From positions 1 to 64,000 of the forward strand of contig DXXG01000005.1 in NCBI GenBank assembly GCA_019416455.1: a stretch of DNA of 64,000 bases, written 5' to 3'. The position numbers and the translations under genes were made by a program. This document shows positions 18,801 through 25,990 of this stretch, in pieces. This stretch comes from Clostridiales bacterium (GTDB taxonomy: Bacteria; Bacillota; Clostridia; Oscillospirales; Acutalibacteraceae). The notes under the pieces were generated by a model that saw nothing but the letters and a program-made list of their open reading frames with translations, had not been told where the DNA came from and searched no databases. Position 1 is the stretch's first letter, and each line of letters opens with the position of its first letter.

Positions 18801-18936
18801 ACAAGCCATCCAAGCTCAGAGAAAATCTGGTGCTTTCCCGGTCCATGGCTTTGGCTTGCTCCAAAGTCTCGTATGCCCCAAAGGGAGCGTGCATCTTCAC
18901 CCGGCTCACCGAGCTGATGATCTCTTCCTGTCTCAC
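15862..18936 (-). CDS. lacZ: Beta-galactosidase, GH2 (LacZ type)
   Basis: A 1024-residue enzyme, the full LacZ length and layout: jelly-roll domain (about 35-225), Ig-like domain, TIM barrel (about 345-640), second Ig-like domain and C-terminal Bgal_small_N domain (about 745-1020). Acid/base is E468 in VWSLGNESG and nucleophile is E531 in FIMCEYAYAKSNSNGN. The second motif departs from the common CEYAHAMGNS but keeps the Glu. There is no signal peptide. The start is GTG at 18936 with AAAGGAGGAG seven bases before it. It follows the deacetylase gene by 19 bases, in one operon. It hydrolyses terminal beta-galactosides in the cytoplasm. Confidence 0.93.
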   Translation of the reverse strand: MRQEEIISSVSRVKMHAPFGAYETLEQAKAMDRESTRFSLSLDGLWKYAAYPAPEAVPQDWASPEKGLEDLAAMPVPSSWEMHGVGKPVYTNVIYPFARGEQDRSFEVELERGNYKLNAPLVPKDNLTVCFYREFQLPDSWDGKKMYLHFGGVETAFTLAVNGQEAGFSEDSKLDAEFDVTSLVKPGDNLLAVKVYRYSPQSYLEDQDYWHLHGIYRNVGLYCKSPRHMEDFQVQTRFGETLEEASLRVRVWPDMTVPLFGECRVRFTLFDPKGEQVTEFVSKRFCEYGFYLQALNVLEEVIPVKSPKLWNCETPTLYTLTLEMLDEEGNCIDLESCRVGFREVRIRKGILELNRKRLIIRGANIHEHSPYTGRAVSKEELRAQLLKMKALNFNAVRTCHYPKDTAFYDLCDELGLYVVDEANIETHGYGGGLSDDPRWTDAYMARGIRMCLRDKNHPCVIVWSLGNESGVGANHGAMYGWLKFYDDRPVQYESGGSLKGTSDILAPMYPTQDWVEECMASDDERPFIMCEYAYAKSNSNGNFALYWDLIRKYPRFQGGFLWDFADKALIQPGEDGKAPFRYAGAFGEDVADPVPDMCLNGIVFADLEEKPAAEEVKVCQAPIYVKYESWHGMGGAYHLYNEQFVSDLSDLEFSWELVCDGKTVERGVLEGVRVVPGGETVLNLPYDRKLVQGEAFCNLYVTTKEESPWAPAGHLVYKLQLPAEGTGVYSETADLWSQKPLEVTEEGSAILVTGEGLRVLYDPAQGGLVSCQVEGKELFSQVKDRFYRALTGIDEGQGDNSYGHDWKAAGLDGLKAQVESVHVTKVGTCVILEERLSYCEGKLTVNREYQITAKGMKITTQAVNGLDLETLPRIGQSFHLDKGFENIRWYGRGPQECYADRKSAAFVGEYSGTAAEFHVPYVRPCECGGREDVRWLEITDSQGWGLRVTGSVPFHFSALPWTVEQYDAADYQDQLGESQGVELTIDGFHAGLGGDTGWTKNIHPEYRIPQGNYLYQIALTWMKP

Positions 18937-18955
18937 GGCGTTCTCCTCCTTTTCC

Positions 18956-19762
18956 TTACCCCTTCAACTGTCCCCGCTCACCGGGAGCCACGGCATACAG
19001 CTTGCCATCTTCCTGGAACCACACCGTTTGGGCGGTGGGGTTGTAGAAGGACATGCCATCGGCGGAGAACTCCTGTGCCCGGACGGCTTCCACATAGCGG
19101 CACAGTTCCATGTTGGTGCAGTACCAGATATCCTCCCGTCCCGCCATAAAGGCCACGAAGTCCTCGATCACATTCCAGCAGTCGCCCCAGGCAAACTCAT
19201 AGCTGTGGCCCCAAACATAGAACAGGGTCATGCCCATGCCGGTAAAGTTCAAAAACCGCTGGGCCAGCTCCATCATCTGGGGGTCCCCATGATGGCAGGT
19301 GGGATGCCACTCCATAAAATCGGCGGGCACGTGGAAATCATGGGTGCTCACCACGGTACGGGAATACTTGATGCCCTGGGCCTTGGCCGCCTGAATGATC
19401 TCCGGGGAATACCGGCCAAAGGGATAAGAGAATCCCTGGACCAGGTCCCCGGTCAGCTCCTCCAACACTTTCCGGTCCTGGGCCAGTTCCCAGCCGGTCC
19501 GGGCGGCAGGGGCGGACATAGGCTGCAAATGGCTGACTGTGTGGCATGCCACTTCATGGCCCTTGTACAGCTCTTTCACTTCCTCCGGAGTCACGAAATC
19601 CCCGTTATCAGCGTGCTTGCCCAAGGTGCCGGAATTCAGGTGGAAGGTGCCCTTCACCCCGTAGCGGTTGAAGATCTCCACCAGTTTGCGGTCAAATACT
19701 CGGCCGTCGTCATAGCTAAACGTCAGCGCCTTTTCCAGGCCGTTGGGATATAAAAATTTCAT
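18956..19762 (-). CDS. NodB/CE4-type polysaccharide deacetylase family protein
   Basis: A 268-residue protein with NodB fold motifs: FSYDDG (D18, D19) and HTVSH (H74, H78), the usual catalytic base and metal ligands. SYPFGRYSPEIIQAAK follows at about 112-127. No signal peptide is seen, so it would act on an internal oligosaccharide rather than on the cell wall. It is first in a two-gene operon with the LacZ-type enzyme, which hints at removing acetyl groups that block galactosidase action (inference). The real substrate is unknown. Confidence 0.82.
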   Translation of the reverse strand: MKFLYPNGLEKALTFSYDDGRVFDRKLVEIFNRYGVKGTFHLNSGTLGKHADNGDFVTPEEVKELYKGHEVACHTVSHLQPMSAPAARTGWELAQDRKVLEELTGDLVQGFSYPFGRYSPEIIQAAKAQGIKYSRTVVSTHDFHVPADFMEWHPTCHHGDPQMMELAQRFLNFTGMGMTLFYVWGHSYEFAWGDCWNVIEDFVAFMAGREDIWYCTNMELCRYVEAVRAQEFSADGMSFYNPTAQTVWFQEDGKLYAVAPGERGQLKG

Positions 19763-19827
19763 TGAGATTCCTCCCTGTCATGTGACATTTCGTCCCGCGG
19801 CTCATTCCGCAGGGCCTTTTCCCTGTT

Positions 19828-19856
19828 ATGATAGCACAAAGCGCCCGCCTTTTCCA
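19828..19856 (-). promoter_or_regulatory. Extended -10 promoter for the deacetylase-GH2 operon
   Basis: On the minus strand TGGAAA, 17 bases, then TGC-TATCAT, an extended -10 element. It lies about 65 bases before the deacetylase ATG. The gap 19763-20133 also holds the opposing promoter, leader ORF and hairpin described next. Confidence 0.55.
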
Positions 19857-19974
19857 CAAAAATGAAACCTTGCCTTTCAAAATTAGCCCGTCTTTTCACA
19901 AAATCCCAAAGGCGCTTCCATCGTAACTTTAAGATTTCGTTTACAATAATTTGATAGATTTCTCTTTTTTCTGA

Positions 19975-20016
19975 TGCTATACTAAAACCAGAAACAAACT
20001 AAGGAGGTAAGCGCCC
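19975..20016 (+). promoter_or_regulatory. Extended -10 promoter and strong ribosome site for a leader ORF
   Basis: TGC-TATACT (19975-19983) is an extended -10 element. AAGGAGG (20001-20007) lies nine bases before an ATG at 20017. AAGGAGGT can pair imperfectly with ACCTTCCT at about 20032-20039, so the ribosome site may be partly hidden (inference). Confidence 0.55.
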
Positions 20017-20046
20017 ATGAAAGCGCCCATCACCTTCCTCACGTAA
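20017..20046 (+). CDS. Putative 9-residue leader peptide
   Basis: ATG to TAA encodes MKAPITFLT behind a near-perfect AAGGAGG site. It lies between a good promoter and a long hairpin that precedes the next gene. This arrangement is seen in translational attenuators. No run of one amino acid points to a particular signal. It may also be a non-functional by-product of a strong ribosome site. Confidence 0.35.
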   Translation: MKAPITFLT

Positions 20047-20047
20047 A

Positions 20048-20115
20048 AAGAAAACAGCCGCCTTTGCCGGGGACCTCTCTACACTCCCGGCAGGGGTAGG
20101 CTGTTCTTTGTTTCT
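20048..20115 (+). terminator. Long two-part hairpin between leader ORF and Cys-rich gene
   Basis: AACAGCC...GGCTGTT encloses an inner TGCCGGG...CCCGGCA stem, followed by CTTTGTTT. The outer arms extend through AAAGAA/TTCTTT. The broken T run suggests a weak or conditional terminator. Its place between a leader ORF and a gene fits attenuation. Confidence 0.5.
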
Positions 20116-20133
20116 GGAAAGGAGAGACCACCC

Positions 20134-20328
20134 ATGATCCCATGCCAGTCTACCTGCGGCCATTACTGCGAGGGCTGCCACAAGCAATGCGCCAAATGGA
20201 AGCTCCTCCAAGCGAAAAACCGCGCGGAAAATCAGAAAAAGAAGGACTATCTCCAATATTATAATCAGGTCAGCGGCGTCATGCTCCGGCAGTTTCTAAG
20301 CATGCAGCCCAGGGCCTATCATCGTTGA
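20134..20328 (+). CDS. Small Cys-rich conserved protein
   Basis: A 64-residue protein with five cysteines in the first 20 residues (C4, C8, C12, C15, C19; CGHYCEGCHKQCAKW), followed by a basic helix (NRAENQKKKDYLQYYNQ). GGAAAGGAGAG precedes the ATG. The cysteine pattern suggests a zinc-binding knuckle. I recognise this type as a short conserved protein of gut Clostridia with no assigned role. It ends 24 bases before a strong terminator and lies behind the leader/hairpin, so it may be conditionally expressed. Confidence 0.7.
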   Translation: MIPCQSTCGHYCEGCHKQCAKWKLLQAKNRAENQKKKDYLQYYNQVSGVMLRQFLSMQPRAYHR

Positions 20329-20351
20329 AATCACTCTATGGCTTACATAAA

Positions 20352-20389
20352 GAAAGGGACCGCTGTCAAAAAGCAGCAGTCCCTTTTTC
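20352..20389 (+). terminator. Terminator after the Cys-rich gene
   Basis: AAAGGGAC (20353-20360) pairs with GTCCCTTT (20379-20386), with an inner GCTG/AGC extension and a T run. The rest of 20329-20485 shows nothing recognisable. Confidence 0.85.
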
Positions 20390-20485
20390 TATTTGGATCC
20401 GATCTTAAAACTCTACTATTTTTGATTACCTCATTTGCCGATCCAGTCTCTTTGGAGCCGTCACCCCATGACGCTCCTTGGCAGC

Positions 20486-21835
20486 TCACTCTTTTAGGGC
20501 TGCTACGATCTGATCGGTCTGCATGCCCCGGGAGCCTTTTACCAGCACGGCGTCCCCTTCCCGGAGCGTCTCTTTCAGATAGGCGATCGCCTGGGTATTG
20601 TCCTCAAACCACTGGGCACCCTCACCGTAACCGGCGGCGATATCCTTTGCCAAGGGCCCCACGCCTACCAACAATTCCACGCCTTTCTCTCGGGCGTATT
20701 CTCCCACCTCGCGGTGGCCCTGCTGGGAAAACTCTCCCAGCTCCAGCATATCCGCCAGCACAGCCGCCCGCTTACCGGTCACCTTCCGGCTCTGGAGCAC
20801 GTCGATAGCGCTGCGCATGGAATCAGGGCTGGCATTGTAACTGTCGTCGATGATGAGCAGGCCGTTGGCCTCCACCACCTGCTGACGCATAGCCGGCGCC
20901 TTGTAGGCGGAGATGGCCCGCACAGCGTCCTCAGCGGGGACTCCCAAATACCGGGCCACCGCCATGGCCGCCAGGGCGTTACGCACGTTGTGCTCTCCAG
21001 CAGCGGGGACGAACAGCTCTGTTTTTTCCCCAGTGGGGGACTGGCAGGTGAAGAAGGTGCCTTTGTCAGCCTCGTTCAGACCGTGGGCTCGCCAATCACA
21101 GTTAGGCCCCAGACCAAAAGTGACCACCTTGTTCCCCAGCGTTTCTTTCAGGGTGGGCAGCAGGTCGTCGTCTCCGTTGACGAACAGCGTTCCTCCCACC
21201 GGCAAATAATCGGCAATATGCGCCTTCTCCTTCAGGATGTTCTCCCGGGTCTTCATAAACTCGATATGGGACACCCCGATATTGGTCATCACGGCGCAGG
21301 TGGGCTTCACCACCGCCGCGATCCGCCCCATCTCTCCGGGCATGCTCACGCCCATCTCCACCACAGCGGCAGTATGTTCCTTCCGCAGACCACACACGGT
21401 GATGGGCACGCCCACCTGACTGTTCTGGTTCCCGGCGGTTTTGAGCACCCGGAAGGAAGCGGACAGGGCCTGGGCCACCATCTCTTTGGCAGTGGTTTTT
21501 CCCACACTGCCGGTGATCCCCACCACGGGGATCCCAAACTGCTCCCGATACCAGGCGGCGGCCTTTTGCAGCGCCTCCCGGCAATCCTTTACCAGAACGA
21601 TGGGCTTTTCCCCAGTGGGGATCTCATGGTCGGTAAAGGTGGCGGCGGCGGGGGATTCCAGCACAGCGGGAATGTAGTCATGACCGTCGGCGCGCTCGCC
21701 CCGGATGGGCACGAACATAGCTCCGGCCTTCCCCTGGCGGCTGTCGGTGATGAAGGAAGTCACCACCACGTTCTCGTCTCCGCACAGGAGCTTGCCTCCT
21801 GTGGCTTTCAGGATGTCGGAAATTTTCACTCGCAT
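20486..21835 (-). CDS. murF: UDP-N-acetylmuramoyl-tripeptide--D-alanyl-D-alanine ligase
   Basis: A 449-residue cytoplasmic ligase that adds D-Ala-D-Ala to the UDP-MurNAc-tripeptide, the last soluble step of the peptidoglycan precursor. The P-loop GITGSVGKTTAKEM (about 107-120) and the family motifs ITVCGLRKEHTAAVVEMGVS and IDDSYNASPDSM are visible. N-terminal, central and C-terminal Mur ligase domains are all present. It is the third gene of a murE-pepC-murF run, 40 bases after pepC. Confidence 0.96.
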   Translation of the reverse strand: MRVKISDILKATGGKLLCGDENVVVTSFITDSRQGKAGAMFVPIRGERADGHDYIPAVLESPAAATFTDHEIPTGEKPIVLVKDCREALQKAAAWYREQFGIPVVGITGSVGKTTAKEMVAQALSASFRVLKTAGNQNSQVGVPITVCGLRKEHTAAVVEMGVSMPGEMGRIAAVVKPTCAVMTNIGVSHIEFMKTRENILKEKAHIADYLPVGGTLFVNGDDDLLPTLKETLGNKVVTFGLGPNCDWRAHGLNEADKGTFFTCQSPTGEKTELFVPAAGEHNVRNALAAMAVARYLGVPAEDAVRAISAYKAPAMRQQVVEANGLLIIDDSYNASPDSMRSAIDVLQSRKVTGKRAAVLADMLELGEFSQQGHREVGEYAREKGVELLVGVGPLAKDIAAGYGEGAQWFEDNTQAIAYLKETLREGDAVLVKGSRGMQTDQIVAALKE

Positions 21836-21875
21836 AAGTCACCTCACGGCGATTTCGTTAGATTGACGGACCTCC

Positions 21876-23210
21876 TCAGGCAAGAGAGCCCATGGGATCC
21901 CAAGGCTCCAGCTGGATGGGCTCCTGAGCCAGCTCCTCCACCTGCTGGGCGGTCAGGTACTTCTTGTTGACCACGATCTGGTAGGTGTACTCGCTGAACC
22001 AATCGTCGCTCATCACATAGTAGCCGTCTTGGCCGGCGTCCTTGCCCCAGCTGTTCTCCACTCTCCAACGGAGGGGCTGACCATTGTCGTCTAGGTCAAC
22101 GCCCTGAAACACCATGGCATGAGTCATCAGGCTCTCGCCGTAATCCAGCCGCTGAGCCTTATCCATCCCAAAGGTGGTCCCGAACAGATCCTCCGCCTTG
22201 ACAGCGTCCAGATCCATCACGCCTCCCTCACGAATGGAGCACTGGCCCACATCGCAGCCGAACCACACGGGATAGCCGTCCTGCATCTGGGCAATGGCGG
22301 CCTTTTTCAGATCCTCCACAGGCAGGTTCAGGTACTTTACAGGCCGGCCTTCCACCACGTTGCCCAGCAGTTTCACGGTGTAGGTCTTGTGATAAGGCTT
22401 ATCAGCGGTGGGAGCGTTGATCAGGCTTACATAGTCGGACAAGTTCCAGCCGATGTACTTCTTGAAGAACTCTGTACCGGTCAGGTTCTCCTCCCGGATG
22501 AACTCCTTCTTCTTGTTGCGGACTTCCAAAGTGAAAGTCTTGGGAGGCTTGCCCAGAGCAATGCAGAGCATATTGTATATAGTCTGCATCATGGCGTCCT
22601 TCTGGCCCCGCAGCTCTTCCAGAGACTTGCCTCTCTGGTGACCGGTGCGCAGCACACAGGCAAACTCCCGCAGCTTCCGGGTGAGGAACCCGGTGATCTC
22701 CCGGGTTGCGGAAGAGCAGGCGGTCTCAGGCATAGCGTCCTTGGGCACCACGCCGTACTTCTCCATCAGATTGCAGAACATATCCCACTGGCCGCCGTCA
22801 TTCAGGGGCGCCGTCAGCAGGTGGGCGATGACCCGGCCGTTGGTGGGCTCCTCCAGGGTGTCCAGGATGCTCTCCAGGAAGTAGTTGGCCTTTTCCAGCT
22901 TGTCGTAAAACAGGGTATAGTTCTGAGACAGCTCGAAGGTATCCAAGTCCAGCTTCTTCATGATGTCGAAACGCATGGTGTTCAAAGCAGCGAACATCCA
23001 GCAGCGGCCGCTCTGCTTCTGGTTGGTGATCTTCCCCTGTTCCAGGGAAACGGAGAACTGATGGCGGTCCTTCCGGAAGATCTCGTTGTTGGTGGCAGCC
23101 TTCACCACGCCACAGCTGGTGACAGCCCGCATGGCCACCCGTTTGGCCAGGTCGGCATCGAAAGCCTGGTCATAAGCCGCCAGTTGTTCCAAAGTGACGT
23201 TCTTATCCAT
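21876..23210 (-). CDS. pepC: Aminopeptidase C (C1B cysteine peptidase, bleomycin hydrolase type)
   Basis: A 444-residue cytosolic papain-fold aminopeptidase. Catalytic Cys70 lies in QSGRCWMFAALN, the His in THAMVFQGV (near residue 362) and the Asn in RVENSWG (near 385). These enzymes form hexamers with internal active sites and trim peptides from the N-terminus. The length matches the family. It sits between murE and murF with gaps of 50 and 40 bases, so it is probably co-transcribed with cell-wall genes. No known link to murein synthesis explains this. Confidence 0.95.
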   Translation of the reverse strand: MDKNVTLEQLAAYDQAFDADLAKRVAMRAVTSCGVVKAATNNEIFRKDRHQFSVSLEQGKITNQKQSGRCWMFAALNTMRFDIMKKLDLDTFELSQNYTLFYDKLEKANYFLESILDTLEEPTNGRVIAHLLTAPLNDGGQWDMFCNLMEKYGVVPKDAMPETACSSATREITGFLTRKLREFACVLRTGHQRGKSLEELRGQKDAMMQTIYNMLCIALGKPPKTFTLEVRNKKKEFIREENLTGTEFFKKYIGWNLSDYVSLINAPTADKPYHKTYTVKLLGNVVEGRPVKYLNLPVEDLKKAAIAQMQDGYPVWFGCDVGQCSIREGGVMDLDAVKAEDLFGTTFGMDKAQRLDYGESLMTHAMVFQGVDLDDNGQPLRWRVENSWGKDAGQDGYYVMSDDWFSEYTYQIVVNKKYLTAQQVEELAQEPIQLEPWDPMGSLA

Positions 23211-23260
23211 ATTCCCACATTCCTTTCTCTATACTAATGGAATAGCCTTCCCTGTCCATC

Positions 23261-24721
23261 TTACTTTTGACCCATTTCCTCCAGCAGCTCCCGAATGACC
23301 ACCCGCTCATCGAAGGGGTATTTCTTCCCCTTGATCTCCTGGTAGTCCTCATGGCCCTTGCCCGCCAGGACGATGATGTCTCCCTCCTGGGCATTTTCCA
23401 GGCACCAACGGATAGCCTCCCGCCGGTCGGGGATCTCAATATACTTGCCGTCGGTCTTGGCCATGCCGGTTTTGATGTCCGCGATAATATCCAACACGTC
23501 CTCAAACCGAGAATTGTCTGCGGTGATAACGGAAAGATCCGCCAGCCTTCCGCTGGCCTCGCCCATCTCGTAGCGCCGCACCTTGGGACGGTTGCCTCCC
23601 GCACCAAACAGGCAGATCAGCCGCTTGGGATTGTATTCCCGCAAGGTGGTGAGAATGTTCTCCATGCTCACCGCGTTGTGGGCGTAGTCCAGCAGCAGCG
23701 TATAGTTTCCGGGAACGGGCACAGGTTCCACCCGACCCTTCACCTTTACGGTAGCAAGGCCCTGTTTCATGGCTTCCACGGGGATGCCCAGCTCGTGGCA
23801 GGCACCGATGGCCGCCAAGGCGTTGTAGGCGTTGAACCGGCCAGGGATATCCACTTCGGCGGTGAACTCCTCTTCCCCGGACACCTCAAAGGCGATACCC
23901 AAAAAGCAGGGACGGTTCAGGTGGCGGCAGTCCGCTCCCCGCAGGTCCGCGGGATGATCGAAGCCGTAGGTCTTTACCTCACAGGAGTGGCCCCGGAGGA
24001 TCCCCTCAAGACTGGGATCGTCAGCGTTTACCACGCCGGTCTTGCACAGGGAGAACAGTTTCGCTTTGCTTTCCATATATTCTTCCATGTCTTTGTGCTC
24101 CACTCCGCCGATGTGGTCCTCAGAGAAGTTGGTAAACACACCCACTGTAAAGGGGAACCCGTAGACACGCAAGTCCTTCAGTCCGATAGAAGAAGCTTCC
24201 ATCACGCAGTAATCACAGCCCGCATCGGCCATGCGCCGCAGATACATTTGTATATCATAGCTCATGGGGGTGGTATTGTCCGTGGGGACCAGCTCCTCCC
24301 CGATCAGCACGCCGATGGTGCCGATGACTCCGGTCTTATGGCCGGCGGCCTCCAAGATGGAGCGGATCATATAAGCGGTAGTGGTCTTGCCCTTGGTGCC
24401 GGTCACCCCGATGACGGAGATATCTTTCTCCGCCGGATAGCCGAAAAACACGGCGCTCATCAAAGCCAGAGCCTTACGGGTGTCCTCCACCAGTACCACC
24501 TGGGCGCCAGGGGCTTCCACAGGCTCCAGAGCGATGACTGCTACCGCTCCTGCTTCCGCAGCGCTTTTGGCGTATTTGTGGCCGTCAGAAGCGGAGCCCC
24601 GCAGGCACACGAAAGCGCAGCCCGGTTTGGCCTTCCGAGAATCGTACACAATGTCGGTGATCTCACAATCCTGAAACCCCTGGGTGATCCCCAAAGGGGA
24701 GAGCAATGCAGATAATTTCAT
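23261..24721 (-). CDS. murE: UDP-N-acetylmuramoyl-L-alanyl-D-glutamate--diaminopimelate ligase
   Basis: A 486-residue Mur ligase with P-loop VTGTKGKTTTAYM (about 109-121) and C-terminal GHEDYQ motif. It adds the third stem-peptide residue. The substrate-selecting motif, DNPR in standard meso-DAP enzymes, reads DNSR here (TADNSRFED). The Asp, Asn and Arg are kept and only Pro is changed, so meso-DAP remains the best guess. It is first in the murE-pepC-murF unit and divergent from the phosphate operon. Confidence 0.94.
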   Translation of the reverse strand: MKLSALLSPLGITQGFQDCEITDIVYDSRKAKPGCAFVCLRGSASDGHKYAKSAAEAGAVAVIALEPVEAPGAQVVLVEDTRKALALMSAVFFGYPAEKDISVIGVTGTKGKTTTAYMIRSILEAAGHKTGVIGTIGVLIGEELVPTDNTTPMSYDIQMYLRRMADAGCDYCVMEASSIGLKDLRVYGFPFTVGVFTNFSEDHIGGVEHKDMEEYMESKAKLFSLCKTGVVNADDPSLEGILRGHSCEVKTYGFDHPADLRGADCRHLNRPCFLGIAFEVSGEEEFTAEVDIPGRFNAYNALAAIGACHELGIPVEAMKQGLATVKVKGRVEPVPVPGNYTLLLDYAHNAVSMENILTTLREYNPKRLICLFGAGGNRPKVRRYEMGEASGRLADLSVITADNSRFEDVLDIIADIKTGMAKTDGKYIEIPDRREAIRWCLENAQEGDIIVLAGKGHEDYQEIKGKKYPFDERVVIRELLEEMGQK

Positions 24722-24849
24722 AAAAGTAGTTCCTTTCCCGGGATCAAGCCCCGGTCGTTGTGGAAAAAATCACGGGTTTATCATACTCTTTTCCCAATAT
24801 CTTGTCAATCATCCCCGGGGATTTACGCCGAAATGTAGAAGGTTTCTCA

Positions 24850-24904
24850 TTTTACTTAGATTTTACACAGCATCCCTTCCGCACTTTACAAAGGACGGGT
24901 ATCA
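24850..24904 (+). promoter_or_regulatory. Putative Pho box and promoter of the pst operon
   Basis: TTTTAC at 24850 and again at 24861 start two 11-base units. An unmatched unit follows, then CTTTACA at 24884-24890 in the same 11-base register. A -10-like TATCAT is at 24899-24904, with no proper -35. Direct T-T-A-C repeats at 11-base spacing replacing a -35 box are the pattern of PhoB/PhoP binding. The PhoB-like regulator is encoded in the same operon. Confidence 0.55.
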
Positions 24905-24956
24905 TGTTGCCGTACTAAGAAAAACACCTAAGAAATGCAAAAGGAAGGTCATTATC

Positions 24957-25913
24957 ATGAAAAAAGTTCTTTCCGCTATTTTGGCACTCACTCTGTGCGC
25001 CTCTATGCTGGCTGGCTGCGGCAACGACAGCGGCTCCTCCACCAGCGAGGGTTCCACCTCTGAAAGCTCCACTTCTCAGAGCTCCGCTTCCGAAAGCGGC
25101 TCCTCTTCCGAGGCTTCTGAGGAAAGCACCGGCGCAGCTGCTTCCGGCCCCATCACCGTCATCTCCCGTGAGGACGGTTCCGGCACCCGCGGCGCCTTCG
25201 TGGAACTGCTGGGCATTGAGGACGAGGAAGGCAACGACATGACCACCACCTCCGCTGAGATCTCCAACTCCACCGAAGTTGTGATCCAGTCCGTGGCCGG
25301 CAACACCAGCGCTATCGGCTACATCTCCCTGGGCTCTCTGGACGACACCGTGAAGGGCGTTGAGATCGACGGCGTGGCTCCCTCCGTGGAGACCATCAAA
25401 GACGGTTCCTACTCTGTGTCCCGTCCCTTCAACGTGGCCACTAAGGGCGAGCTGACCAACGAGACCGCTCAAGACTTCCTGGACTACATCATGAGCGCTG
25501 AGGGCCAGGCTGTTGTCACCGAAGCCGGCTACATCGGTAGCGACGACGCGGAGCCCTACGCCGGCAGCAAGCCCGCTGGCAAGGTCACCGTGGCTGGTTC
25601 CACCTCTATCTCTCCCCTTATGGAGAAACTGAAGGAAGCCTATGAGACCCTGAATCCTGACGCTACCATCGAGCTCCAGACCTCCGACTCCACCACCGGC
25701 ATGACCAACACCATCGACGGCGTGTGCGACATCGGCATGGCTTCTCGTGAGCTGAAGCAGGAAGAGCTGGACGCTGGCCTGGTGAACACCGTCATCGCTA
25801 CCGACGGCATCGCCATCATCGTCAACAACGATTCTCCCATCACCGGGCTGACCAGCGAGCAGGTCCAGAAGATCTACACCGGTGAGATCACCGACTGGTC
25901 CGAAGTGGCCTAA
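24957..25913 (+). CDS. pstS: Phosphate-binding lipoprotein, circularly permuted
   Basis: A 318-residue lipoprotein. The signal ends at lipobox LAGC (Cys21), followed by a long Ser-rich linker (24-60). The ligand-binding domain contains all PstS motifs but in swapped order. SREDGSGTRGAF (70-81) and RPFNVATKG (156-164) come first. AGSTSISPLMEKL (213-225), CDIGMASRELK (257-267) and IYTGEITDWSEV (306-317) come last. In usual PstS the AGSTS half precedes the SGTR half. AAAAGGAAGG precedes the ATG. It is the first gene of pstSCAB-phoU-phoBR and captures phosphate outside the cell. Confidence 0.94.
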   Translation: MKKVLSAILALTLCASMLAGCGNDSGSSTSEGSTSESSTSQSSASESGSSSEASEESTGAAASGPITVISREDGSGTRGAFVELLGIEDEEGNDMTTTSAEISNSTEVVIQSVAGNTSAIGYISLGSLDDTVKGVEIDGVAPSVETIKDGSYSVSRPFNVATKGELTNETAQDFLDYIMSAEGQAVVTEAGYIGSDDAEPYAGSKPAGKVTVAGSTSISPLMEKLKEAYETLNPDATIELQTSDSTTGMTNTIDGVCDIGMASRELKQEELDAGLVNTVIATDGIAIIVNNDSPITGLTSEQVQKIYTGEITDWSEVA

Positions 25914-25990
25914 GGATCCACCGATCACACAGGAAGGGGCTGCCAGCGGGCATTGACCGTCTGGTTCAGCCCCTTTTCCGCAGGAGGGCA

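Noticed and set aside
19999..20256. An 85-codon minus-strand frame resembling a membrane protein
   Set aside because: It covers the plus-strand leader, hairpin and Cys-rich gene, which have better signals. Its hydrophobic start is the complement of a Lys/Glu/Tyr-rich coding stretch.
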